Of a stretch of DNA of 64,000 nt, positions 1 through 10,436 are shown piece by piece. The translations under genes were made by a program, and so were the position numbers. The notes beneath the pieces are model-generated. The model made no database searches, was not told the DNA's origin, and was given only the letters and a program-made list of their open reading frames with translations. How positions within the stretch are numbered: the first letter of the stretch is position 1; every line of letters begins with the position of its first letter. Source of the DNA: Calvatia gigantea (taxonomy: Eukaryota; Basidiomycota; Agaricomycetes; Agaricales; Lycoperdaceae); the NCBI GenBank assembly GCA_025093985.1, contig JACAAK010000003.1:4526001-4590000 (forward strand), given 5' to 3'.

Positions 1-798
1 TCCTTGTATTTGTTGAGATGGAGTTGAGGGAAATGAAGGGGAGGGTATCTGCCAGTGCAGTTGTAGTTGTACTTGTGGAGACAAAGGGAGCAGTGATGTT
101 TTGCACATTGCAACCAGGGTGCTGTGTACAGTAGCCAGCTGCTTGTGAATCTCAGTGTCATATTGGAACTAGGGGAAAAATAGGTTCCATAACACATCAT
201 AAAAAATCTTTTGAGCAATCACTTACACTGAACAGAGTCACAGCATGCATGAGGCATTTCTGGCAGTCTTGGATTATACCTCAGTTCAAGTAGTGACAGA
301 ATATTTTCTTTATTCCAGACCACTCTTTAACCCTCTTGACACATTTCTTGATGTATCGCAAATCACTGGGCAGCTTTGAGCATTAGCTGGGTTAACAGGA
401 GAAGGGAAGTTCAACATACACTACTAGTATGTCTGCTCATTGTAGCATTGCAGGGTCATTAAGAATCCTTTCCTCCCAACTCACAGACATCCTTTGGAGG
501 ACAATCTTGATGATCAAGCAGGAATCCATTCCTATCATGATAAACTCTTCTTTATTGGTTTTCACTACCTGGTATACCAATAGGGGCTTTGGGCAGGGCA
601 AACTAGTGCTATGGTCCTCACTTGAGCAGTCTCAAGGATAAAGAGAGCAATACCCACTGTGATGACAACACTTGGGATAGGAAAGGTTTGCCTTGTAATG
701 TGTAGTGCACTGAGGGTTTGTTCATTGATATTGGCTGCTGTTGAGCTGGTAAGGATGATTCACCACAAGCAAGTGATTCCAAACCCTCCATTGGGACA
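1..798 (-). pseudogene. HeLo-like family copy A, degenerate, runs off the window start
   Basis: The minus strand holds exons 1 to 4 and the start of exon 5 of the repeated HeLo-like family, in the same order as the intact copies at 8857 and 24245. The start codon of the 13 nt first exon is at 796-798, but an extra C shifts its frame and exon 2 has lost several bases at its 5' end. Exon 3 carries an in-frame TGA where relatives have a CGA arginine codon. The proline-rich last exon continues past base 1. It is a decayed copy, not a working gene. The family assignment is safe because the nucleotide match to other copies is visible over every exon. Confidence 0.8.
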
Positions 799-1089
799 TG
801 TGTAAGGATGTTGTTGGACTTTGGATGATTTCAGATAATTTTGGATAATTTTGGATGGTGTGGTAGGACAAAGTCACAACCTTGAGGGTTGTTGTTCCAA
901 ACCTGTGCTCTTGCAATATGTGCATGATCATGCGACAATGCATGACATGCTTGACAGGCCTCGCAGGCCAGCACTCCCACCAAAATAAATGGTAAGTTAC
1001 AATTTGTGGGCACAGAATCACAGACAGCCTCCTGTTGCATTTCCACAATGAACAGACACACCTTTGAACCCCCAACCACTCCAGCATCA

Positions 1090-1400
1090 ACCAATGCTCA
1101 TCAGCCCCATTCTAACCCATTGAGCTCTTCCACAAGATTCTTCACAACCTCTGCGATGATGTTCCAATCCTCACACAGTATGCACTCACCTGCACAATGC
1201 TTCAATACATGGTATAGCAGCATCTCTTCTCATCCACATTTTCCTCCTTCCAGGGAAGACCAACAGTCGGGAACTAAGGAGACGGGAGCAAACAATGAGA
1301 AACAGTCCTTTTATGTCATTCGTGGAACGTTGTGGCGGAGTATGGCATTGGAAGAACTCGGTCTTGAGGATAGGCAGGTGCCAGCATCTTAAACTGGAGT
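1090..1400 (+). pseudogene. F-box protein remnant 1
   Basis: The stretch near 1117 reads PIELFHKILHNL followed by a cysteine-containing helix, matching the F-box of the intact gene at 41863. It then breaks at a stop codon. Bases 1345-1392 restore the downstream signature LEELGLEDRQVPAS, which corresponds to LEELDLEDKYVPAS in the intact protein. The 100 or so residues between are deleted. It is a short fused remnant on the + strand, with no open frame joining the two parts. Confidence 0.7.
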
Positions 1401-1967
1401 ACAAGCTTACCAATTATTCACTAGACCTTCCTGACAGCTTCCACTGGGCATTTGGACCATTGACTGCTTGAAGCCTAGTATAGTGGACAGGAAATCTCCA
1501 ACTCTCTGTCTCTTCAACAGATCTGTTGAATCTCGCTCCGTACCACTACGTTGGTTCAGTCTATTTATAGCTGAAATGGAGTTCAAGTATTTCACCTTCA
1601 GAGGGTCAATAATAACGGACCATCACGGACTACGTACGCAGTAGTTGTACCACCCTTCTGGTAGTCGGTTATACCCTCCGCATGGAACCTTCTAGTACAT
1701 GCGTCGTACACAGTATGCTCCAATTATGCTACTGATAGTTAGACCTCACCTGTATAAGGGTTTAGAGTGCACAGACCAGGGATATTAGTATATATACCCT
1801 TATGTAGCATTGTAGTATGTATGCCTCTTGGGTACGCCTTTTAGGTAGGCCTTCGGGCTAAGACAATATGTATGTCTTCTCTCCTCTACGCTAGCTTCTC
1901 TAAGCATCACTTCCACTCTCCTCAAGACTCTCTGAGTACGATGGTATAAGCAGGACTATGTCCACTA
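1401..1967. other. Spacer left of the Tc1 element
   Basis: Bases 1401 to about 1535 match the sequence that follows the F-box remnants at 11.88 and 15.84 kb. From about 1540 the match stops and resumes near 3670 with a similar TCTC-TCAACA-GAT string. This suggests an older insertion of about 2.1 kb into which the Tc1 element later moved. I see no open reading frame or clear terminal repeats for that older insertion. Confidence 0.4.
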
Positions 1968-2179
1968 CAGTAAGGGACAAAACCGTTCCAATGTTTTGAA
2001 CTTTTCAGAAGATCAGCTCATAACTCAAGGACTACTGTGGCTGTGCACTTCCTAATTTAATTGTAGATAGTCCAGTATCTTATCTAATCATATGCAAAGT
2101 ATGATTATGTAATCCTTTGTTTTGGGGGAGTTATTAATTAATTAATATTTTAAGTACATTGGAACAGTTTTGTCCCTCT
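1968..2179 (+). repeat. Left 212 bp terminal inverted repeat of the Tc1 element
   Basis: It is the near-perfect inverse of 3361-3572. Its own two ends are related in inverted orientation: it opens with AAGGGACAAAACCGTTCCAA and closes with TTGGAACAGTTTTGTCCCTC. Each repeat could therefore behave as a small foldback unit by itself. Confidence 0.93.
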
Positions 2180-2260
2180 CAAATTCTGAGCACATGACTT
2201 CGTTTATTGCAATCAAATAAATACAAATAAAATCATGTGACCATGTAGGGTGATGTATAA

Positions 2261-3334
2261 ATGGATGTGCTTATTCTCAGGTGCAAATTAACTCCCCCAC
2301 TATACCTTTACAACTATATGCGCTCTCTTTCCTCTACTCAGACCAATAGAGTCCTCTCTTACCTGGACCAAGGGAAATCTGCTCATCATATTGCTTCTAT
2401 TACTGGTCTGGGAGTCAGTACTATTTCTAGGATTCGCTCCAAACATAGATCAACACTTTCCAAATCTGTTGGTGGCCGCCCATCTAAACTTTCTCCCTCT
2501 GATATCCACTATTCTGTTCGCCTCATCACCTCTCGCAAGGCTGACAATGCCTCCCAAGTCACCAAATCACTTCAAAATGTTATTGCCCAGCCTGTATCCA
2601 CCAAAACAGTGCGCAGGGCACTCAGAGGAGCTGGAATGAAGGCTGTAGTCAAGCGGAAATGACCTAAACTTACTGCTGTCCATAGGAGGAAAAGGTTGGA
2701 GTGGGCAGAAGCACATGTTAACTGGACCCTGGAGGACTGGAAGAGGGTTATTTGGACAGATGAGTCCAAAATCAATCGGTTTGGATCAGATGGAAGGGTT
2801 TGGGTATGGAAAAAGGCAGGAGAGGGGCTGAATGATAGATTGGTTGAGGGAACAGTCAAGTTTGGTGGAGGAAATGTGATGATCTGGGGTTGTATGCTGT
2901 GGGATGGAGTGGGGTTTGCCACTAAAATTGAAGGGAAGATGGATGCTGACCTTTATGTTCAAATTTTGGGGGATGAACTAAAGAGGAGCATCAGGTGGTA
3001 TGGGAAGAATGAGGAGGATATGGTCTTCCAACAGGACAATGACCCCAAACACAAGAGCAAAAAGGCTACAAACTGGCTAGATGAGTCTGAATTGGAGGTT
3101 ATGGTATGGCCCCCACAGTCTCCAGACCTTAATCCCATTGAACATCTCTGGACTCACCTCAAGAATAAGCTGGGAGAGTATGATACTCCTCCTGATAGCA
3201 TGAATACCCTATGGGAGAGGATACAAAAGGAGTGGGATGACATAGAACCAGAAGTGTGTCAGAATCTGATAGAGAGTATGCCTAGGAGGGTCCAGGCAGT
3301 TTTACAGGCCAAGGGAGCTTATACCAGGTACTAG
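2261..3334 (+). pseudogene. Tc1/mariner transposase with one in-frame stop
   Basis: The first part (133 codons) holds a helix-turn-helix DNA-binding region (QTNRVLSYLDQGKSAHHIA, then a GRPSKLS linker). The frame is cut by TGA at 2660-2662 and continues at once in the same frame for 224 codons to 3334. The second part contains the catalytic triad: VIWTDESK (first Asp), VFQQDNDPKH (second Asp) and SPDLNPIEHLW (Glu), with 34 residues between the second Asp and the Glu, a DD34E spacing. The total of about 357 codons fits Tc1 family transposases. A single C-to-T change in a CGA codon would explain the stop. As read, it cannot make the full enzyme unless the stop is read through. Confidence 0.9.
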
Positions 3335-3360
3335 AATACCCATTTTGTATATAAATTTCA

Positions 3361-3572
3361 AGAGGGACAAAACTGTTCCAATGCACTTAAAATATTAATT
3401 AATTAATAACTCCCCTAAAACAAAGGATTACATAATCATACTTTGCATATGATTAGATAAGATACTGGACTATCTACAATTAAATTAGGAAGTGCACAGC
3501 CACAGTAGTCCTTGAGATATGAGCTGATCTTCTGAGAAGTTCAAAACATTGGAACGGTTTTGTCCCTTACTG
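3361..3572 (-). repeat. Right 212 bp terminal inverted repeat of the Tc1 element
   Basis: Inverse copy of 1968-2179. It includes a TTAATTAATTAA-rich middle and ends in TTACTG next to the TA target base pair. Only scattered mismatches separate the two arms, which suggests a fairly recent insertion. Confidence 0.93.
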
Positions 3573-3574
3573 TA

Positions 3575-4250
3575 CCATGCGCCTCTCCTACTGGACCGTC
3601 TCCCGGATGAATACGACTACCCTCCACCGCTGACGCTTACATGCTTAGGTAGTGTGAACTTATATTGGGATGTCTACTCGTTCTCTCAACAAGATTGACA
3701 CCCTGGTGACCAACCTGAAGGGCTCGCAGCTGGTTCCAGTGCCAAATCGCCAACCCGTTGCAGACCCCATGCAGCACAAATGCTGACATGGCATTGCTCT
3801 GCCATTACACCCCTCATCTACACTGCCACCATTCACTAACCTACCCACCACCCGAAGCCTGCTGTCCCATAAGTCACTCATAACAGATGACTAACCCACC
3901 CTACCCACAATACAATAGCCTCCCAGGTGCCAATTTGTAACCTGTCAATACCCATCCTCTCGCTTACAACAAACCGCGGGTGCATTGACACGAAATACCC
4001 CACCCAATGTACTGATAATCGAGCCACTACACTCGTAGGGCCGGGAAGCAGGAAGTTTCTGGGGAGAAGTGAATTGGTGCACCACTTTGCACCTCCATTG
4101 AGTTCCTGCACCTTGTCGGCATGAAAAATAGCTGTCAGGCTAGAAGGAAAGTCTGGATGTTGAGGCTTTTCCATTGTCTCACCACTATGACTTTTCACTC
4201 TCCCATTTCCTTTCTTCCCTTCTCGGACACAAACTGCACTCGACAACAGA
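3575..4250. other. Repeated block upstream of the malic enzyme remnant
   Basis: The block from about 3670 is repeated at 11.99-12.48 kb and 15.98-16.50 kb, including the strings ACCTGTCAATACCCATCCTCTCG and GTCTCACCACTATGA. It has no long open frame. A pyrimidine-rich tract at 4195-4230 lies directly before the malic enzyme start and resembles a fungal promoter. I read it as the 5' flank of the malic enzyme gene joined to the tail of an F-box remnant. Confidence 0.5.
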
Positions 4251-4897
4251 TGATGTCCCTCGGCCCCAGCAACCCCGTATTTCTACCAGACGTCTTCGCA
4301 TATTCTTCAGGAGCGTCACATCCATATGTCACACTTAAGTCCTTTTTAGTCCGTCCGTCCATCTTTCTGTGTCTGCTCTATCTTACAATCCTTCTTTTTC
4401 ATGTTACCATATGTGTCGGACTCTCACTAAAGGTGAACACAAATGTAAATTAATCTCAGAGTTAATGCACCACGAGCGGAAAGAATTCGATTTCACAGGT
4501 CAACTCCCATACCGCACTAATACCCTAGACGAGCAAGTCCAGCGGACTGACGAACAGTCATCTTCAAGACCTTATTATACGTTTGTATCGAGACATCTCA
4601 GGGGGTTTGTACCTATTATCTATACACCCAACGAGGCGAGATTTTGTTTCTTTCCCTTGGTCTCGCTATCCCTCCGACGTACCTGATTCGTACATCTCAT
4701 TCAGGCTGATGGATTGCATGATATTCCCACTTGTTTCGGAGAAGGGAGGGACTCTATTTGACATTGGTAAAGCAGGTTCATTGACAGTTCAGACATCATT
4801 TTTGCTTTCGGCTGTAAGCTATTGAATAGCTTCTTGACAAGTTCGTGTGCCCAGTATGCAAATACTACCCTCACTGTCTATTACGTGTCGGGGGACT
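4251..4897 (+). pseudogene. NAD-type malic enzyme, 5' part, degenerate
   Basis: Malic enzyme decarboxylates malate to pyruvate. Short frames on the + strand match conserved N-terminal segments in the right order: LPYRTNTLDEQVQR near 4505, SRHLRGFVPIIYTPNEAR near 4590, and DKFVCPVCKYYPHCLLR near 4840. Known relatives have LPYNxNTLDEQVQRA, SRHLxELMPIIYTPTEA and DKFVxLVRKYYPHxLLH there. Pieces between are deleted and frameshifted. The candidate start is ATG at 4251. At 4898 the sequence switches abruptly to HeLo-like exon 5, so this is a chimeric remnant. Confidence 0.8.
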
Positions 4898-5032
4898 TGA
4901 GATCCGCAAAGTAGTTGGCCAGTGTGCACTGCCTCCTGACTACGATGCTCCAAGCATTGTCGCACCCTCTATCACCACAAATACAATCACAACCACAGTG
5001 CAATCATATTTATCTCTCTTTTGTTTGGTGAT
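4898..5032 (+). pseudogene. HeLo-like family fragment (exon 5 only)
   Basis: Bases 4898-5008 match the opening of the last exon of the family, from the segment corresponding to VRKQLASVHNLLTTML to the start of the proline-rich linker. Bases about 5009-5032 then match the very end of that exon (NHIYLSF and a TGA stop). The linker and most of the C-terminal motif are deleted, and frameshifts are present. It is fused directly to the malic enzyme remnant. Confidence 0.7.
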
Positions 5033-5509
5033 GACCGAAGTTTGTAACCGGTTGGCTCTTTTCGCGATTATTTAGATAACGTTCTTCCTTCGCTCCGTGC
5101 TGTGGATACATACATGCGATACATAATGTTTATGAGGTTCGCCTTGATCCCCAGTGAGAAATGGATCAACCCAGAGTCACCTGGAATGAGTGATCACGCC
5201 GTGGGAATAAATCCGCAGAGCCCGGCTGAGCTCCAGATTGTCCCACATCGTCAGCTGGTGACCTGCAGGCACCTCTGGCGTCCCTCGTCCATATCATCTG
5301 TTTTCGTGTCATCAGAATCGACACCATAATAGACAAAAGCTGCATATTTCAACCTGCTGTCACCTCTACCAGCCTCTGCCAGAATTGCTCTGGAAACTCT
5401 TAAGTCCCCTGTGTGTGCCGCCCACTAGAGTGACCGCCATCTCTACGTCACTTGTCACACACAATGTGTCCTGCGTGCACATCGTCTGTTTCCTTCATCC
5501 CCTTACAAT
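5033..5509. other. Spacer with one arm of a diverged inverted repeat
   Basis: Bases 5150-5193 (CCCAGTGAGAAATGGATCAA and on) have a diverged inverted counterpart at about 6798-6840. No coding signal or RNA gene was recognised. Confidence 0.35.
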
Positions 5510-5818
5510 ATGCCTATGAGCTCGCCAAATTGCCCGGTTCTCACCTCTGGGTCATCGTTTATATCGTCTGTGGATGACGGATTAGAAGTACAACAAACGC
5601 GGACCTTGGGACTGCCAAAGATGTCGCATATAGTCACTACCCAACTACCCCAGCCGACGACGGCAGCAGGCCCATGTGAGTTTATCTTTCCTGATGCAAC
5701 AGCCGCATTGGCAGGGTTTGGTGCTTTCATACCTGGTTTAAAAGCCTATGAGATTGCGGAATTGACACCCAATGTCTCGAACAACATAGCTAAACCTACC
5801 TTCGAACTTGACGAAGGG
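5510..5818 (+). CDS. Hypothetical protein, exon 1 of a possible two-exon gene
   Basis: An open frame starts at ATG 5510 and runs 103 codons to a good splice donor (GTAAGT at 5819). A possible acceptor lies at 5890-5891, followed by a second open segment to about 6020. Phase-0 splicing gives a short second exon ending in a stop. Another frame of that segment looks more protein-like (EYWNALECFSKAQCRKSQ), so the exon junction is unresolved. I recognise no domain. It is not related to the repeated families around it. It lies between two arms of a diverged inverted repeat, which may mean it arrived as a unit. Confidence 0.3.
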
Positions 5819-6951
5819 GTAAGTGTTCTCTTGAACCAACAATACTAGTCTGATTTCGTGACTGCCCCCACATTGAGCTCAAGCATTGTAGGGAATATTG
5901 GAATGCTCTGGAGTGTTTTTCAAAGGCTCAGTGTCGCAAGTCGCAGGTGGAGGACATTTTCACTATCCTCGGCGAAGATCACACCAGAGTCGACCTTATT
6001 CACTATTCTGTTCTTGGTCACTAACTTGATTTGCATAAGAAACTTGACGCTCGCGATTGGTGTGCTCGGCCGGAAAACAAACTTGGACATCGCGGAGGAC
6101 TACAACAAGTCACAACCTTCTGGCATTGGCGACTAAAATAGTGAATTCCCATTTCCACATATGCCGTCATATCATCACTCAAATCTACATTTAGTCTTCC
6201 TTCATTCAGGCCGAGATGGATCCAGGTGCGGATGTAGGTGTTGGGTTCCTCAACCTGCACACATTACTGACAACAAGCATGGTGTAGTTTAGTTGCAAAG
6301 ATTTACTGGAAGAAGGGTAAAAGAAAAGCTTGCAAAATTGAATGAAAGGTGTGTTATCGTCCTTCTTTCATGCCACAAGCGCCTTTAACAACTTCAACCT
6401 GTAGCTACATGACAACACGAAGGACGGAGGCCTTGGGATCGGAGCAGCAGGGGGGTGGACGTGTAGAGATCGGAGTGATAAGGCACAGTGGGATGCGCGT
6501 GATGATGGTGGCGATGGTGAAGATGGTGATGGGCAGCAAGGTGCGATGTATGTGATAGCGGGATGCCACCGTAGGGGAGCCGACTCAGTGGAATGGAGGG
6601 GGGATTGGGGCGGGGTACCTAGTGGTGGCTGTAGCTCGAGAAAATCGTTATGCATATCAAATACCTGTAGTCACCCGGAATAACATGGAATGTCGAAGTG
6701 ATGACCAGCTCACTGAGGCTTAGTGCAGGCGACTCAGTTTCGTCACGGTGTGTCCTGCAGGAACCTGGAATGAGCTTTTCCCGGGCCCTCGAAAAAGCTC
6801 ACCCCAGGTGACCCCGGCTTAATCCGTTTCTCACTGGGCTTGATCAACGAGATTTCCTTGAAAGCAAGGGACATCCACTTCTTGTCCCGGACACAATCGC
6901 ACGGACCGTCTTCCAACCTCCCCATCTCCACCATCAGCTCTCGGGGAATTC
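5819..6951. other. Spacer without a recognised gene
   Basis: It contains the possible second exon of the preceding hypothetical gene (5892 to about 6020), a G-rich stretch at 6440-6620, and near 6774-6803 a hairpin with arms GAGCTTTTC and GAAAAAGCTC. From about 6840 it matches the 5' flank of the F-box genes. Nothing else is supported. Confidence 0.4.
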
Positions 6952-7850
6952 ATGACCATCGGGCCCATCCCGCCCGCCGAACCTTTCCACGAGATCCTCC
7001 AAAACCTCAGCGCCGACCTCCCAACCCTTAAACGATGCGTGCTCGTCTACACAATCTCCAGTACATCGTGAAAGAGCAGTCTTTATCCGAACTAGTTCTT
7101 CACCAGTTTCTTTCTACATGGCGGAACCACAACATAGAACCGGGAGTACAAGAGTGAGAACAAGGGGCACTTGGTTCAAGTCTCCTCAAACTTGCGCACT
7201 CTCACCTTCTCTCCCACATCCGCCAAACCACACTCCAATTCTACCTACCCCCTGGTGGCACATAACGCTGACACCCGACCCGAACCTAACCTTTCTCCCC
7301 GTCCTTACCTTCCTCCCAGCATGCAATTTACACAAAATAATGGTACTACGACAATAATATTGGGATGATCCGTCATCGGACACAGGGTAGATCGTTCATG
7401 GGGTGTTGCAGAGGAGCACATGGTTGGAAGAGCTGAGCGTGGGGGATAGGAGGATGCCATTGTCGTATTCGGTGTTGTGTGCGGGGTCGGTGGGGGGGGG
7501 GGGGGGTGAGAGTGTGTGAAACTGGGTTTGTTGAAAACGTTGTTCGTAGAGGAGGGAAGGAAGGAGGAGAGGGGAGGAGGAGATGATGCGGTGGCTGAGG
7601 CGCCGAGGTTGGCGACTCTGGTGTTTCCGCCAAAGTTGTTCGGGGTGCTCGACTACTGCTGGCATTTAGTGGGATGTCACGAAGGCGACGAGGGAGGTGA
7701 TGGTGAGAGGTCGATTGTGCTCCCATTGCCAACTCTTACGAGGTTTTTCAAGGTAAAGCCGGAAGATATCACGAATGGATGGGTAGGAATGTGTTGGTCA
7801 CGAGGCGTTGTCCATTCCCTCCCGTTTGGGTGAGGGTTGATGGTAGGAGA
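6952..7850 (+). pseudogene. F-box protein remnant 2
   Basis: ATG at 6952 opens a frame reading MTIGPIPPAEPFHEILQNL and then LKRCVLVYTI, a clear F-box of the local family, but a TGA stops it within 45 codons. Later pieces (about 7400-7460 for the LEELSVGD region, 7515-7830 for the C-terminal half) lie in different frames. A run of 15 G residues near 7494-7506 interrupts it. The sequence flows straight into a malic enzyme 3' piece. Confidence 0.7.
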
Positions 7851-7869
7851 AAGGATCCCGAGCATGGGT

Positions 7870-8145
7870 GACAGCGAATTGTAGAATTCTTACCCGCCAT
7901 TAAGACGCAAAATGAAACCCCAACCCAATAAAAGCAGAGGTTGCAGGCGAGGGACGGAGACTATGCAGGAGAAGCTGCTTCGGAGATTCTCCAAGGGTCG
8001 ATTTCGAGGTTGGTATTGCGGTGGCTGAACAACATGTCAGACAAGGGAAATGAAATGTACGTCTACTTGAACGCTAAGCGCTTACACTTGTCAGCTTCAA
8101 ATTTACGAGCAGAAAAACAAGAAAATTTGTATTTTGAATGTCCTT
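7870..8145 (+). pseudogene. Possible malic enzyme 3' fragment
   Basis: The sequence around 7975-8045 (GGAGATTCTCCAAGGGTCGA and on) is repeated at about 21277 and 23228, where an alternative frame reads GDSPSVNFEAGIVVAE. I read this as the C-terminal part of the malic enzyme, because the 21 kb copy extends upstream into AVLAKAKEVTGTTIV-GGAQRVAELS, which resembles the end of that enzyme. No open frame survives here. Confidence 0.4.
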
Positions 8146-8508
8146 AATAATTTACATGCGTCTGGGCCCACAGCGCCAACAAAATTGAGAAACAAACAAA
8201 CAAAAAATGGCTCGCGAAGAGATGCAAACCAAGGCTTCTCGAATCCCAAAATTCCGCCATACCAAGCAGGTGACAGCATCTAACGGCCGCCCCTGTCACA
8301 CGCTGATGGAAGCGGCCTGACGCTCGGACCTTTTCACTGGGGTTCAAAGTTGAGAATAATATTCCCAGTCCGGGGCTGTTGGTGACATTTGTAGGGAGGC
8401 TGCGGTACACTTTATCTCGCTTGGTTAGGTCTTAGGTTTAAGGTGCAGCGGTTATAATGACCTGATCTTCTATCATACGAACAAAAAATTTTTTGCTTTG
8501 GTTCATAC
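8146..8508. other. 5' flank of HeLo-like copy B
   Basis: Non-coding. It contains an A-rich run at 8186-8206 and no open frame of note. It leads into a TATA box at 8509. Confidence 0.4.
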
Positions 8509-8516
8509 TATATAAG
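8509..8516 (+). promoter_or_regulatory. TATA box of HeLo-like copy B
   Basis: TATATAAG lies 341 bp before the inferred start codon at 8857 and is followed by a C/T-rich leader. Similar TATA motifs precede copies D (TTTATAAAC at 18041), F (24037), G (about 29310) and L (minus strand 61492-61499), at 110-200 bp from the start. Confidence 0.55.
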
Positions 8517-8856
8517 GGGACGCACTGCTACTTCCAATCAGTACCGTCCCCCGAATTTCCTTTTCGGTACTTCCTTTTCTGGACTCTACAATTCTTATGT
8601 CTTCCAACACTCCACCCTCCCACCCAGAGATGTCAGGACATGCACATCAGGCCAGTATGTTCCTGGCTCACAGGCTCTGTCGCCTCCTCCCTATCTCTCT
8701 CTCTTACGTCCTATTCCACCTACAGGCGATGTAGTTTCTGGTTATTCCAAGGGCCTCCAAACAAAATTTGAAAGTCATGAAAATACGTACGTTGCCGCTG
8801 ATCCATCTACCTACTCCTCCATCGCCCCCTTTGTTCGGGGGAAGGAAACCAAGAAC

Positions 8857-10012
8857 ATGTCCAATGGAGGTTCGAACTCACGAACCTACTGCAGCGAGTT
8901 GTCCTTACCACTTTAACAGCGGCGATGGTTCTTATCATCAACGAACAAACCCTCAAAGCATTACAACTGACGGGGCAATCTTCTCCCATTCCTAGTGTTG
9001 CCACTGCAGCGGCTGTCGCTCTCTCCATCCTCGAAATCGTTCAGGTGAGAAGTTTCACATCATTTTGTCTAACCTAGAGTCCTTATCAATTCTCCAGACA
9101 GTGAAAACCAATAAAACAGAATTTATTGCGATAGGAAGGGATTCCTGTTTTCTCGTGGAGACTATCATTCAAAGGGTGCAAGTGGGCCAAAACGGGCGGA
9201 TTCTCGATGACCCCGCGATGCTACGACACATAGACATGCTCGTAGCGTGCGTTGGGCTCTCCTCCCTTTGATAACCCAGCTAACGCTCAAACTTCTACAT
9301 AGTGATTTGCGATACATCGAGGAACGCATCAAGAAGGCCAAGGCGCAGTCCATAGTAAAGAAAATATTCAGTCGTCGATTACGTCAAAGTACAGCCCAAG
9401 ACTGCCGTGGACGCCTCATGCACGCTATGGCACTGTTTGGCGTAAGTGATCCCCCACATTGTTATTCGTAGTGTGTTTCGTAGTGTGTTTCGTAGTGTGT
9501 TTCAGAACTGACCTCTCCCGTAGTTCCAATGTGACGTTGAGACCCGCAAGCAGCTGGCCAATGTGCATAACCTCCTGGTTACACTACTTGATGCTTCATC
9601 GCACCCTCCATCTCCGCCACAACCACAGTGGCAGATACCCTCCCCTCCAACACCCTCAACACCCTCTCTACAAATACAAAGACTCTCCAATTCTATCGTA
9701 CCTGTTGATAGATTGCCAAATGTCCCTCCTTCCTTTGCTCCGCCACTCGAGCCCCAAATATCAGGAGAAAGAGCAGAACAACACGCAGTGCCGGATTCAG
9801 TACGGACGGGCGGGATTGCTCAAGAGCGGGTGAATGTAGCGCCGTCAGATCCGACTGGTTCAGGATCTAATCCCTTTCAAGATACCCAACGCCATCCCTC
9901 TCCCAGCGCTCAGTACGCTTATGTTGCAGGGGATGTGAATGATACGAGACGAGATGATAGCTTCAACGTCTTTGGGACTGGTCATCATATCTATTTCTCT
10001 TTTTCTCGGTGA
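8857..10012 (+). CDS. HeLo/MLKL-NTD-like helical protein with C-terminal motif, copy B (intact, 304 aa)
   Basis: Five exons join in frame: 8857-8869, 8920-9044, 9098-9246, 9303-9441 and 9524-10012, giving 305 codons including the stop. Residues 1-45 hold an Ala-rich helix (PSVATAAAVALSILEIVQ), residues about 46-95 the segment TNKTEFIAIGRDSC, and residues about 96-165 a basic helix (DLRYIEERIKKAKA) and a final helix. The arrangement resembles the four-helix HeLo/MLKL-type domains that start basidiomycete NLRs and cell-death effectors; I infer this from pattern, not a search. A Pro-rich linker of about 110 residues follows, longer than in other copies. The protein ends with DDSFNVFGTGHHIYFSFSR. 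The 13 nt first exon is supported because it stays in frame in several relatives. A TATA box lies upstream. A membrane-active death effector is the best guess. Confidence 0.7.
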
Positions 10013-10436
10013 CGGCTGGCGTACTTGTATTTATGTTTTTAAATTCCGTTGCTTTTTTTCTTTGGGGATACTCTTGTGCAGGTATTGCAATGCATTTTTA
10101 GTGCCATATACATCCTCCGTTGCATTCAGTGGGAGCAACCGCCACCATCACCGTTCACACATTGATCTTCAATCAACAGCTGCCCTTTTCTGCCGAAGGA
10201 CGTTTTTGCTTATGCACTGCTTGGTCGAAAGTACGAACCCTATCCTCACTTGCTGCGTATGAGAAATGAAGTCTTTGTGAGCACGGTAGACCATAAAACT
10301 AAGTGTCACACGGCTGGACGGTGGACGATCTGATTCATAAGCTTGAACTGCCACGAATGGCAGTCAGTACCTTTTCTAAGTCCTTCCAGTTCCTACAATC
10401 TAACAACCAATTTGCTGAGCTCTAAAAACAAGCGAC
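10013..10436. other. 3' flank of HeLo-like copy B
   Basis: Non-coding sequence after the stop. Its opening part (ATTTATGTTTTTAAATTCCGTT) is related to the flanks after the other copies, so it is probably 3' UTR. No gene is seen up to the phosphotransferase remnant. Confidence 0.4.

Larger units (their letters stand above)
1968..3572 (+). mobile_element. Tc1/mariner-type DNA transposon, 1605 bp
   Basis: The element is bounded by TA dinucleotides at 1966-1967 and 3573-3574, the expected target duplication of Tc1/mariner elements. Its ends start CAGTAAGGGACAAAAC and the right end is the inverted copy. Both terminal inverted repeats are 212 bp long. A transposase with a DD34E catalytic layout lies between them on the + strand and is broken by one in-frame TGA. 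The ends look intact, so the copy could be moved by a transposase supplied from elsewhere. Boundaries are read directly from the sequence. Confidence 0.95.

Noticed and set aside
3878..4246. Minus-strand frame of 122 codons that recurs near 12.0 and 16.0 kb.
   Set aside because: The three versions do not keep a common frame and lie in the malic enzyme 5' flank; conservation is explained by DNA duplication.
7490..7510. Poly-G tract as a possible regulatory or frameshifting signal.
   Set aside because: It is inside a decayed F-box copy and is more likely replication slippage or a base-calling problem.
8109..8145. A frame reading ENLYFE, close to the TEV protease site used in cloning vectors.
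   Set aside because: It lies in a decayed malic enzyme fragment, lacks the Q-G/S of the real site, and no vector sequence surrounds it. Chance match.
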